Notes under the pieces: generated by a model
What the model was told of the DNA's origin: nothing
What the model saw: the letters and a program-made list of their open reading frames with translations, nothing else
The model's database searches: none
Position numbers and translations under genes: made by a program
Source: UBA9865 sp035647835
GTDB lineage: Bacteria > Bacillota > Dethiobacteria > Dethiobacterales > Dethiobacteraceae
Reading direction: 5' to 3'
Length of the DNA stretch: 46,865 nucleotides
Assembly: GCA_035647835.1 (NCBI GenBank)
Contig: DASRMS010000174.1
Span: 1-46,865 of the forward strand
Shown here: positions 1-6,644 of the stretch, piece by piece
Numbering within the stretch: position 1 is the stretch's first letter
Layout of the letters: every line of letters begins with the position of its first letter

Positions 1-1
1 T

Positions 2-382
2 AGTATAGCAGAAGTTAGTTTAGAAGATGATAAGATAAAAATTGTGGCAGATGATGACTTTAAGCTGCGCAGCGTCATTGATATTTTAAAAACAAAATTG
101 ATTCGCCGGCAAGTGCCAATTAAAAATTTAGAATTTGCTAAAGTAGAAGCAGCCAGTGCTGGCAGCGTGCGTCAGCTGGTACATTTAAAGCAAGGAATTG
201 AAACGGATACTGCAAAAAAAATAGTCAAGGACATCAAAGGCTTAAAGCTTAAAGTACAAGCGCAAATTCTAGATGATCAAGTTCGTGTTTCTGGGAAAAA
301 TCGTGATGATTTACAGGCGGTCATCAGCTTTTTAAAAGAACAAGACTATCAATTGGAGTTACAGTTTACAAACTACCGTTAA
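2..382 (+). CDS. yajQ: YajQ family nucleotide-binding protein, 3' part (5' end outside window)
   Basis: The reading frame is open from base 2, before any start codon, so this is the C-terminal 126 residues of a protein of about 160. The segments VADDDFKLRSVIDIL, KVQAQI, DQVRVSGKNRDDLQAV and the terminal LQFTNYR are hallmarks of the YajQ family (DUF520). Family members are small two-domain proteins that bind nucleotides; a cyclic-di-GMP effector role is reported for some proteobacterial members, but the role in Firmicutes is unclear. The missing N-terminus should carry the usual SFDIVSE-like segment. A sigma-A-like promoter for the downstream tRNA begins about 30 bases after the stop, so yajQ appears to end a transcription unit. 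Confidence 0.9.
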   Translation, partial: SIAEVSLEDDKIKIVADDDFKLRSVIDILKTKLIRRQVPIKNLEFAKVEAASAGSVRQLVHLKQGIETDTAKKIVKDIKGLKLKVQAQILDDQVRVSGKNRDDLQAVISFLKEQDYQLELQFTNYR

Positions 383-414
383 CGGCTGTCTCGTAAATTG
401 GTAACAATAAGTAC

Positions 415-443
415 TTGAAATAAAGCTTAAGGAGTAGTAGAAT
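415..443 (+). promoter_or_regulatory. Sigma-A promoter for tRNA-Ser (and possibly SRP RNA)
   Basis: TTGAAA (415-420), a 17-base spacer, then TAGAAT (438-443), about 60 bases upstream of the mature tRNA. I see no equally good promoter directly before the SRP RNA, so the two RNAs may be co-transcribed and then processed. Confidence 0.55.
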
Positions 444-503
444 AAGATATTGCTGGGGTAGTTTATGCCCTGGTGGAAGATAATAGTGAAGTAGCTGTAG
501 TCC

Positions 504-599
504 GGAGAGATGGCTGAGTTGGACGAAGGCGCTCGCCTGGAAAGCGAGTAGACGGGGCAAAACCTCGTCTCGAGGGTTCGAATCCCTCTCTCTCCGCCA
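504..599 (+). tRNA. tRNA-Ser (anticodon GGA)
   Basis: The acceptor stem GGAGAGA pairs with TCTCTCC, followed by discriminator G and an encoded CCA (597-599). The anticodon stem CTCGC/GCGAG encloses the loop CTGGAAA with anticodon GGA at 539-541. A long variable arm (GACGGGGC ... CTCGTC region) marks a class II tRNA, and the T arm has GGTTCGAATCC. It reads UCC and UCU serine codons. Confidence 0.96.
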
Positions 600-643
600 C
601 CTATCTATTGATAGTAGGATAAATAAATACTGAAAAACAAGTT

Positions 644-914
644 TGGTCGTGCTAGACGGGGAGGTAGCGGTGCCCTGTACCTGCAACCCGCTATAGCAGG
701 GTCGAATTCCCGCCCTAGGCTCCAGCTTCTTAGGGTCTGACCCAGGTAAGTGGCGTTGAAGATCGGGTCCCGTGCGGCGTAAGCTTGTAAACCCCGTCAG
801 ATCCGGAAGGAAGCAGCGGTAAGCAAGTACTTGCGGGTGCCACGGGGCAGCCTGGTCCGAGCTAACTGCTTGGGTAACGCTTGAGAGAAAGAGACAACGG
901 TAGGTGCACGACCA
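644..914 (+). ncRNA. ffs: Signal recognition particle RNA, long Firmicutes type (scRNA)
   Basis: The 5' Alu part is visible at about 651-720 (GACGGGGAGGTAGCGG, then CCCTGTACCTGCAACCCGCT). The S-domain tip GGAAGGAAGCAG with the GGTAAG/GCAAG internal region follows at about 800-835, and GCAGCCTGGTCCGAGC lies near the 3' side. The ends are set by the closing helix TGGTCGTGC (644-652) with GCACGACCA (906-914). This gives about 271 nt, the length of B. subtilis scRNA. It forms SRP with Ffh and directs membrane proteins to the translocon. A strong terminator follows. Placement just before dnaX is conserved in many Firmicutes. Confidence 0.93.
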
Positions 915-942
915 TTAATATTGTATCATCATCATAACAATT

Positions 943-969
943 AATTCCTCTCAACAGAGGAATTTTTTT
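943..969 (+). terminator. Intrinsic terminator of the SRP RNA
   Basis: A 9-bp perfect stem, AATTCCTCT (943-951) with AGAGGAATT (956-964), loop CAAC, running into seven T residues. Confidence 0.85.
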
Positions 970-1064
970 GTATACCTTACTGGCACAGACAAGTTAAGAC
1001 TGGCAGGATTTTATCTTTGTATGGGGAATTAGGCTATAGATTACAAAAAAATTGGGTGGTATGA

Positions 1065-2672
1065 ATGACTTATCAAGCGCTTTACCGCCAGTGGCGTCCA
1101 CAATCATTTGCAGAACTAGTAGGACAGGAGCATGTCAGCCAAACTTTGCAGAATGCGTTAGTGCAAGGACGGCTGGCACATGCTTATTTGTTCTGCGGCC
1201 CACGGGGAACGGGCAAAACCAGTGTCGCCAAAATACTGGCAAAGGCCGTAAATTGTGAGCATGGTCCGGCTCGGGAGCCTTGTAACCAATGCCCTGCTTG
1301 TCGTGGTATACAGTCTGGGCGCGTGATGGATGTACAAGAGATTGATGCAGCCTCTAACCGGGGTATAGATGAGATTCGCGACCTGCGTGATAAGGTGCGC
1401 TATGCACCAGTAGAAGTGCGCTGCAAGGTGTATATTATTGACGAAGTGCACATGTTAACTGCGGAGGCGTTTAATGCCTTGTTAAAAACGCTGGAAGAGC
1501 CTCCGGGGCAGGTTTTATTTGTCTTGGCAACCACTGAGCCGCATAAATTACCAGCTACCATTATCTCTCGCTGTCAACGCCTGGATTTTCATTTAATTGA
1601 ACTGACAGAAATCGTTACTCGTTTGCGTGAAGTAGCAGCAGTGGCGGGGCGGGAACTTGAGGAGCAAGCCTTATATCGTGTGGCAGAAGAAGCAGATGGT
1701 GGGTTAAGGGATGCTTTATCACTTTTAGAACAAGTACTGGCATACAAATCTGGCATAATCAAAGAAGAAGATGTGCTGGCAGTGCTGGGAGCCGTAAGTA
1801 GAGATGTATTTTATGAATTAACAGAGGCCGTGTTGAGTGCTAATTTGGCGCGGGCTTTACTACTATTGCAGGATGTTGCCGTAGCGGGAAAAGATTTTCA
1901 TCATTTTACACAACAAGCCATATCATATTACCGTGACTTAATGGTAGCCGTGGCTTGTCAAGATGAGGCCTCTACTTTAGGTGTGGCCGCAGAATGGGAG
2001 CAAAGGTTGTGGCGTCAGGCCAGCTCGCTGGGTTTGGCTAAAATCGGCCGCGTTTTAGCTATTCTGCATGATCTCCTCACAGAAATACGGTGGTCCCCCA
2101 GACCTCGTTTATTATGGGAGTTAGCTGTTTTTCGGATCTTCGGCTATGATGGTTCGCTACCACAAGTAAGTGCGCCAGTGATAGAGGCTGCCCCCGTGGC
2201 AGCAAGAGCACCTGCCACTGCAGTAAAGCAAATTAAAACCCAAGCAAGCGAAACAGCAGCGACAGTGGTCAAGGAGAACCCCGTGGTTAAGCAGGCCGCA
2301 CCAAAGCTGACACAGCTTTGGCCGCGCATTCTGCAGCAGGTCAAAAAGGATAACATTAAAACCTATGCCCTATTACTTTCCGGAGAATTAGGTTCCTTTG
2401 ATGGTGCAGTGCTAGAGCTTCACTTTGCCTCGCCTTTCCATTGTGATATGATGAAGGACGAAGCCAATAAGCAGGCTCTGGGGCAGGTTTTAGAGCGTGC
2501 TTTAGGCACGCAGCCGCAAATTCACTGTTTGTTACAGAAACAGGGAGCATCACCTGAGGCGACGACGACGGCAACGGCAACGGCCCAAACTGAAAATGAT
2601 CAGGATGATCTCGTCCATTCAGCTGTAGAAATTTTTCGCGGTAAGATTATAGACGATTTTGGCAAAAAGTAA
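1065..2672 (+). CDS. dnaX: DNA polymerase III subunits gamma and tau
   Basis: This AAA+ clamp-loader subunit of the replicative polymerase has 535 residues. Walker A GPRGTGKT lies at residues 45-52, followed by the zinc-binding cysteines C64, C73, C76 and C79. Further on are the DEVHML Walker B region, TLEEPP, and the sensor/arginine-finger segment ATTEPHKLPATIISRCQ. After about residue 360 comes an Ala/Pro-rich linker and a C-terminal tau-like region, so the full tau form is encoded. I saw no obvious A-rich slippery heptamer of the E. coli type, so a shorter gamma form is not supported. The start is ATG with GGTGG just upstream. ebfC follows after 14 bases and recR after that, the conserved dnaX-ebfC-recR operon. 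Confidence 0.97.
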   Translation: MTYQALYRQWRPQSFAELVGQEHVSQTLQNALVQGRLAHAYLFCGPRGTGKTSVAKILAKAVNCEHGPAREPCNQCPACRGIQSGRVMDVQEIDAASNRGIDEIRDLRDKVRYAPVEVRCKVYIIDEVHMLTAEAFNALLKTLEEPPGQVLFVLATTEPHKLPATIISRCQRLDFHLIELTEIVTRLREVAAVAGRELEEQALYRVAEEADGGLRDALSLLEQVLAYKSGIIKEEDVLAVLGAVSRDVFYELTEAVLSANLARALLLLQDVAVAGKDFHHFTQQAISYYRDLMVAVACQDEASTLGVAAEWEQRLWRQASSLGLAKIGRVLAILHDLLTEIRWSPRPRLLWELAVFRIFGYDGSLPQVSAPVIEAAPVAARAPATAVKQIKTQASETAATVVKENPVVKQAAPKLTQLWPRILQQVKKDNIKTYALLLSGELGSFDGAVLELHFASPFHCDMMKDEANKQALGQVLERALGTQPQIHCLLQKQGASPEATTTATATAQTENDQDDLVHSAVEIFRGKIIDDFGKK

Positions 2673-2686
2673 GGAGGCGGTTAAAG

Positions 2687-3004
2687 ATGTATGGCAATAT
2701 GGGTGGTATGATGAAAAAAGTGCAAAAGATGCAGAAAGAAATGGCTCAACTACAGGAGGAACTACAAGAGCGAACCCTGGAAGTGACCAGTGGCGGCGGT
2801 ATGGTACGAGTTGAGGTCAATGGTAAAAAGGAAGTTGTTAACTTGCAAATTGATCCTGAAGCGGTAGATCCCGATGATTTAGAGATGCTGCAAGATATGA
2901 TCATTGCCGCGGTCAACGAAGGGTTACGTAAGATTGATGAAATGATCATGACCGAAATGCAGAAAGTTACCGGTGGACTTAATTTGCCTCCGGGTTTGTT
3001 ATAA
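2687..3004 (+). CDS. ebfC: YbaB/EbfC family nucleoid-associated protein
   Basis: A 105-residue protein with the family's Met-rich start (MYGNMGGMMKKVQKMQKEM), an N-terminal coiled coil, the core GGGMVRVEVNGKKEVVNLQIDPE, and the Gly/Pro-rich end TGGLNLPPGLL. Family members are dimers that bind DNA and are thought to act as nucleoid-associated proteins. AAGGAGG stands 9-10 bases before the ATG. It is co-transcribed between dnaX and recR, 14 and 15 bases from its neighbours. Confidence 0.96.
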   Translation: MYGNMGGMMKKVQKMQKEMAQLQEELQERTLEVTSGGGMVRVEVNGKKEVVNLQIDPEAVDPDDLEMLQDMIIAAVNEGLRKIDEMIMTEMQKVTGGLNLPPGLL

Positions 3005-3019
3005 GCGCGGCGGCGAGCA

Positions 3020-3616
3020 GTGTTTTATCCTGACTCGATTGCTAATCTAATTGAAGCAATGCAAAAGTTGCCGGGAGTAGGTCCGAAGACAGCACAACGC
3101 TTGGCTTTCTTTATTCTGACTTTACCCCGTGATGAAGTGGTGCAAATGGCAAGAGCGATGGTAAATGCCAAGGACAAAACACATTACTGCAGCATCTGTG
3201 GTAATTTTACAGACAGCGAACTCTGTGTAATTTGTGTAGACAAACGACGTGACAGCTCCTCGCTGTGCGTGGTGCAGGATGCACGTGATGTACTGGCCTT
3301 AGAACGCATGCGTGAATATAAAGGTCTCTATCATGTTTTAGGAGGGGCCATTTCCCCCATTGATGGCATTGGTCCCGATCAGCTGCGGATGCGTGAACTA
3401 TTGGCGCGGCTGCAAGATGGGCGTGTCAAGGAAGTGATTTTAGCAACAAACCCCACGGTAGAGGGGGAAGCTACAGCACTTTATGTTGCCCGCTTAGTCA
3501 AGCCGCTGGGAATACGTGTTACCCGCCTGGCTCACGGGCTGCCAGTAGGCGGCGATTTAGAATATGCTGATGAAGTCACACTTTCTCGAGCCCTTGAGGG
3601 TCGCCGGGAGTTTTAG
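3020..3616 (+). CDS. recR: Recombination mediator protein RecR
   Basis: Recombinational repair protein that acts with RecO and RecF to load RecA on gapped DNA. The 198 residues show the helix-hairpin-helix KLPGVGPKTAQRLAFFIL near residues 16-33. Next is the four-cysteine zinc finger CSICGNFTDSELCVIC near 58-73, then the Toprim domain (CVVQDARDVLALER; HVLGGAISPIDGIGPDQL). The C-terminal RVTRLAHGLPVGGDLEYAD is typical. It starts at GTG with only a weak upstream GGCGGCGAG site, consistent with coupling to ebfC. A terminator follows, ending the operon. Confidence 0.97.
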   Translation: MFYPDSIANLIEAMQKLPGVGPKTAQRLAFFILTLPRDEVVQMARAMVNAKDKTHYCSICGNFTDSELCVICVDKRRDSSSLCVVQDARDVLALERMREYKGLYHVLGGAISPIDGIGPDQLRMRELLARLQDGRVKEVILATNPTVEGEATALYVARLVKPLGIRVTRLAHGLPVGGDLEYADEVTLSRALEGRREF

Positions 3617-3637
3617 CTGCAGAGCAGAATATTTCTT

Positions 3638-3666
3638 AAGGAACATGCTGAGCATGTTCCTTTTTG
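3638..3666 (+). terminator. Terminator of the dnaX-ebfC-recR operon
   Basis: An 11-bp perfect stem, AAGGAACATGC (3638-3648) with GCATGTTCCTT (3652-3662), loop TGA, ending in a T tract. Confidence 0.85.
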
Positions 3667-3717
3667 CTTGTAGTAAGCTTATTTAGAGAGAAAATAAGTG
3701 CATGAAATCAGCGCACA

Positions 3718-3747
3718 GTCATAGTAGAGGGTCAACCATCATATAGT
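3718..3747 (+). promoter_or_regulatory. Putative sigma-E promoter for the DUF2508-bofA pair
   Basis: GTCATAGT (3718-3725), a 14-base spacer, then CATATAGT (3740-3747). Each element matches the B. subtilis sigma-E consensus (GTCATATT, CATACAAT) at 6 of 8 positions with the expected spacing. B. subtilis bofA is made in the mother cell, which fits. A short inverted repeat TACAT-GCT-ATGTA lies just downstream. Confidence 0.45.
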
Positions 3748-3785
3748 GTAGTACATGCTATGTAGCTGGTTGAGGAGGTAACGTA

Positions 3786-4055
3786 ATGGAGAAGAAGCAA
3801 AAGCATGCAGGTCCAGCACCCTCTACTGTAAGATATTTTCTTGCCTCATTAAAGGAAGTTTTGCAAGCAAGACAAGCTGCTGTGAGTTTTTTTAATGAGG
3901 TGACAGAACCAGCAGAGGTGGATGCTGCCATTAAGGGGCTAACTATCTCAGAAAACAAATATAAAGAGTTGTTACAGCAGGCACGCCAGGCTGGTTACCA
4001 GATTCCAGTTACGCTAAGTGGGTTTGAGGAAAGGAGGAATTTATTTTATGCCTAA
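3786..4055 (+). CDS. DUF2508 (YaaL-like) family protein
   Basis: This 89-residue soluble protein has no signal peptide or membrane segment. It occupies the recR-yaaL-bofA position known from B. subtilis. The family is conserved in spore-formers and has no established function. Most of the chain looks helical (YFLASLKEVLQARQAAVSFF; SENKYKELLQQARQAGYQ). The start is ATG with GGAGG 8 bases upstream. Its last 8 bases overlap the start of bofA, so the two are translationally coupled. Assignment rests on position and the YaaL-like helical pattern rather than on a catalytic motif. Confidence 0.8.
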   Translation: MEKKQKHAGPAPSTVRYFLASLKEVLQARQAAVSFFNEVTEPAEVDAAIKGLTISENKYKELLQQARQAGYQIPVTLSGFEERRNLFYA

Positions 4056-4320
4056 AATTGATTTAAATCTGGTGGTAGCAGCCATTTTTGGCTTGTTTAT
4101 GCTTTATTACTTAGGTAAAGCGCTGGCAACACCAGCCCGTGTTGTTGTACGCGTGCTGGTAACCGGTGTTGTAGGTGTGGCTTTACTTTTTATTTTTAAT
4201 TTAGTTGCAGGTTTGTTTAGTATGAAGATTGGTATTAATGCCATTACAGCACTAGTTGTCGGTTATATGGGTTTGCCAGGCTTAGCAATGTTAGTAGTTA
4301 TTCAGACTTTCCTAGGTTAG
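4048..4320 (+). CDS. bofA: Pro-sigma-K processing inhibitor BofA family protein
   Basis: A 90-residue integral membrane protein with hydrophobic segments at about 7-22, 33-58 and 68-88. The C-terminal NAITALVVGYMGLPGLAMLVVIQ is typical of BofA. In B. subtilis BofA sits in the outer forespore membrane with SpoIVFA and holds the SpoIVFB protease inactive until pro-sigma-K should be cleaved. I chose the ATG at 4048 because AAGGAGG (4031-4037) lies before it; an in-frame GTG 30 bases upstream has no such site. No rRNA operon follows here, unlike in B. subtilis. Confidence 0.92.
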   Translation: MPKIDLNLVVAAIFGLFMLYYLGKALATPARVVVRVLVTGVVGVALLFIFNLVAGLFSMKIGINAITALVVGYMGLPGLAMLVVIQTFLG

Positions 4321-4419
4321 CGCAGCAAAATAATGCTGGCGTTGTGTAAGCAAATTAAATGCTGGCAAAAGGAATTACCTGGTAATAGCAGAATTAACTA
4401 CATAAAGGAGGGATGAACT

Positions 4420-5514
4420 TTGAGGGAAAAATATTTGGCAGAATGGCAGCCAGTAGCTGAAAAATATGTTTCGCCTTGGGGCAACGATGGCAGTGGACAT
4501 CGTATGGTGGAACCTAAAAGAGCTTATCCAGTTAGTGAACGCCGGAATTTTGAGTTGGTGCTTAATGGTCAGCAGCCGGTTTATATGCCTTTTATTACAG
4601 ATATGCTTGCTTTTAGTCCACGCCTCATTCCGGATAATTTCGTCCGTGCCTGGGTCTTGGAAATCAACCCGCTGCTGCCTGGTTCACCGTGTGAAGGTGG
4701 ACCTGATATGTTTGGTGTGGAGTGGCAATACGTAAAAGTTACCGGTGGGTCGATGGTCAAGCCTGGCCAACCAAAAATTAAAGACATAAGGCGCTGGGAG
4801 GAGGAGCTTACCTTTCCTGATCTCGCTGCTTTTGACTGGGAGGGTAGTGCTCAAGCTAATGCGCCGCTTTTTCATCCCGAGAGGATGACAAGAGTGTGGC
4901 TGATGAATGGCCTCAATGAAAGACTTATTTCTTTGATGGATTTTGCCAATGCCATGGTAGCGTATGTAGACGAAGAACAAAAGCAGGGCGTGCATCGCTT
5001 CTTTACGCGACTATGTGCATTCTATGATGACTTAATAGAATATTTTCACCACTATTATCAGGCAGATGTGTTAATGTTTAATGATGATTGGGGTACGCAG
5101 CGAGGTCCGCAATTTTCCCCTGCCACGGCCAGAGAAATGCTTGTTCCCTATATGCAGCGTATCGCAGATTCCTGTCACCGCAGGGGAATGTATTTTGAAC
5201 TGCATTGCTGTGGCAAAAATGAGCAGCTTGTGCCGGCAATTGTGGAAAGCAATGTTGATATTTGGCTGCCCCAAGAGAATATTAACGATTTCGAATTACT
5301 CTATCGACTTTGTGGCGATAAATTACTGCTGGGCATTCCCACAGATTCAATTCCGGCAATGACAGACGCCGAAGCTCTACAGTCTGCTAAACGTTTTATG
5401 GAGAAGTATGGCCATGAAGGGCATGTTATAGCTAACGGCACTTTTCCTGTGCAGCATCCCAAGGTGGCAGAATATCTGTACTGCCTAAGTCGTGAGGTGT
5501 ATCAAGAAAAATAA
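4420..5514 (+). CDS. Uroporphyrinogen decarboxylase (UroD)-superfamily protein, probably a corrinoid/methyl-transfer-type member
   Basis: The 364-residue sequence has the UroD-superfamily barrel pattern: VYMPFITDMLAFSPR near the start, ADVLMFNDDWGTQRGPQFSP in the middle, and YFELHCCGKNEQLVPAIVES later. The HxCG motif (here H-C-C-G) matches the zinc ligands of MtaA/MtbA-type methylcobamide:thiol methyltransferases rather than haem-pathway HemE. The distal ligand those enzymes use is replaced by NGTFPVQHP, so activity is uncertain. Start is TTG with AAAGGAGGG 7 bases upstream. No corrinoid protein or partner methyltransferase lies nearby, so the substrate cannot be inferred. It follows bofA by 99 bases and may be transcribed with it. 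Confidence 0.75.
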   Translation: MREKYLAEWQPVAEKYVSPWGNDGSGHRMVEPKRAYPVSERRNFELVLNGQQPVYMPFITDMLAFSPRLIPDNFVRAWVLEINPLLPGSPCEGGPDMFGVEWQYVKVTGGSMVKPGQPKIKDIRRWEEELTFPDLAAFDWEGSAQANAPLFHPERMTRVWLMNGLNERLISLMDFANAMVAYVDEEQKQGVHRFFTRLCAFYDDLIEYFHHYYQADVLMFNDDWGTQRGPQFSPATAREMLVPYMQRIADSCHRRGMYFELHCCGKNEQLVPAIVESNVDIWLPQENINDFELLYRLCGDKLLLGIPTDSIPAMTDAEALQSAKRFMEKYGHEGHVIANGTFPVQHPKVAEYLYCLSREVYQEK

Positions 5515-5644
5515 TTATCACTGCTTGATGGTGCAGTTACTTGGTAGTCTAATTAATGCTTGACGCTGTGCTTGCAGGGAGATCATCGCAAATTAGCAAG
5601 CTAAAGGCAGCAATAGGACCGGGCTCCGTTGGGAATAATATGCT

Positions 5645-5673
5645 TTGTTTAGGCGGTTTTGTTGTGGTACAAT
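5645..5673 (+). promoter_or_regulatory. Sigma-A promoter for the NusG-domain-II gene
   Basis: TTGTTT (5645-5650), a 17-base spacer, TACAAT (5668-5673), about 37 bases before the GTG start. Confidence 0.6.
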
Positions 5674-5709
5674 ACCATTGAGCAAAACTAAGGAAATGAG
5701 GTGTAGCCC

Positions 5710-6102
5710 GTGAATTGGAAAAAGGGGGATTTGTTCGTAGTTGCAGCCGTTTTAGTAGCGGCCTTGGCCTTGTTTGCGATCAGAGCTCTACCCGCAGCTG
5801 CTGAGAATCGGGAACTACGCGTGGAGTTAAATGGCAGCACGATAGAGAAAATAACACTTAAAGAAAACGATGTGCAAACGCTGACCATCCCTTTGGATAA
5901 AAGGGGCGAGGCGGTGGTGGAAATAGAGAATGGACGTGTGCGGATGCTGCCAATGTCCAAAGAATTATGTCCCCAGGCTATTTGCTCTCATGTAGGCTGG
6001 ATAGAACATGCCGGTGAGGCGATAGTCTGTCTGCCCAACCGTTTAGTTTTAACAGTGGTTGGGGGAGCTGCAGAGGATGTATTGGATGGAGTGGCTCGTT
6101 AA
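5710..6102 (+). CDS. NusG domain II-containing membrane-anchored protein
   Basis: The 130-residue protein has one N-terminal transmembrane segment (about residues 8-30, LFVVAAVLVAALALFAIRAL) followed by an extracytoplasmic domain. LRVELNGSTIEKITLKEND starts the fold, and CPQAICSHVGWIEHAGEAIVCLPNRLVLTV ends it. This is the NusG_II/DUF1312 pattern common in Clostridia, often near heptaprenyl diphosphate synthase or Rnf/ApbE-type genes; neither is here. The two cysteines in CPQAIC are conserved in the family and might form a disulfide. Function is not established. It starts at GTG after GAGGTG and overlaps the next gene by one base. Confidence 0.85.
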   Translation: MNWKKGDLFVVAAVLVAALALFAIRALPAAAENRELRVELNGSTIEKITLKENDVQTLTIPLDKRGEAVVEIENGRVRMLPMSKELCPQAICSHVGWIEHAGEAIVCLPNRLVLTVVGGAAEDVLDGVAR

Positions 6103-6593
6103 TGCCGCGTAAAGTTATCCTGGTAAGTGCTTGCCTTTTAGGTTTAAATACTAAGTATGACGGCACACATAACTGTCGTCCAGAAGTATTGGCTTGGCAA
6201 GAGCAGGTTAACCTGATTCCTGTTTGTCCGGAGCAGCTAGGTGGTTTGAGTACGCCGCGTTCGCCAACAGAGATTCAGGATGGCGATGGCCATGCCGTGT
6301 TAAAGGGTGCGGCTGAAGTTAAAACCGCTGCTGGGGGCAATTGTACAGATGCTTTTAGGCGTGGTGCAGAGGAAGTCTGGCAGCTAGCCCAAGTCATGGC
6401 TGCAGCAGGAGCTCTATTGAAAGCACGCAGCCCATCGTGCGGCAGTGGTTATATATATAACGGCTCCTTTACTGGGCAGACTAAGGCAGGGGACGGTGTA
6501 ACGGCTGCTTTGCTAAAAATTAACGGCCTGCCTGTTTTTACAGAAGAGGAACCTCTTCAATTTAAACAGTGGTTGGAAAATGGGGACAGTTGA
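6102..6593 (+). CDS. DUF523 family protein (TudS-like iron-sulfur desulfidase family)
   Basis: A 163-residue protein with three family motifs: SACLLGLNTKYDG near residues 9-21, PVCPEQLGGLSTPRSP near 41-56, and KARSPSCGSGYIYNG near 106-120. The conserved cysteines are those that bind a [4Fe-4S] cluster in the characterised thiouracil desulfidase TudS of this family. Whether this protein removes sulfur from thiouracil or another thiolated base is inference. It overlaps the preceding gene by one base (TAATG). Its stop codon lies inside the palindrome that covers the guaB promoter. Confidence 0.85.
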   Translation: MPRKVILVSACLLGLNTKYDGTHNCRPEVLAWQEQVNLIPVCPEQLGGLSTPRSPTEIQDGDGHAVLKGAAEVKTAAGGNCTDAFRRGAEEVWQLAQVMAAAGALLKARSPSCGSGYIYNGSFTGQTKAGDGVTAALLKINGLPVFTEEEPLQFKQWLENGDS

Positions 6594-6603
6594 CAACTGT
6601 CCC
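6583..6603 (+). promoter_or_regulatory. 21-bp palindrome over the guaB -35 box
   Basis: GGGACAGTTG (6583-6592) and CAACTGTCCC (6594-6603) are perfect inverted copies around a single central A. The -35 hexamer TTGACA lies inside it. It could be an operator for a dimeric regulator. As RNA it is a weak candidate for a terminator of the DUF523 unit because no T tract follows. Confidence 0.5.
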
Positions 6604-6618
6604 TGCAGTTGTTACAAT
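6590..6618 (+). promoter_or_regulatory. Sigma-A promoter for guaB
   Basis: Consensus TTGACA (6590-6595), a 17-base spacer, TACAAT (6613-6618), 26 bases before the first ATG of guaB. The -35 box overlaps the stop codon of the DUF523 gene. Confidence 0.8.
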
Positions 6619-6644
6619 CAAGCAAATTATAAGAGGGGGGTGGC

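Noticed and set aside
366..686. 106-codon - strand frame across the tRNA-Ser and the 5' part of the SRP RNA
   Set aside because: It runs through two well-defined RNA genes and shows no ribosome site; it is a chance frame.
2260..2672. Search for a programmed frameshift site in dnaX giving a gamma form
   Set aside because: No A-rich slippery heptamer with a downstream hairpin was apparent; only a CAAAAAGG run near 2342.
4420..5514. hemE (uroporphyrinogen decarboxylase of haem synthesis)
   Set aside because: The HCCG zinc-type motif and lack of the HemE N-terminal signature point to the methyltransferase branch; no haem genes nearby.
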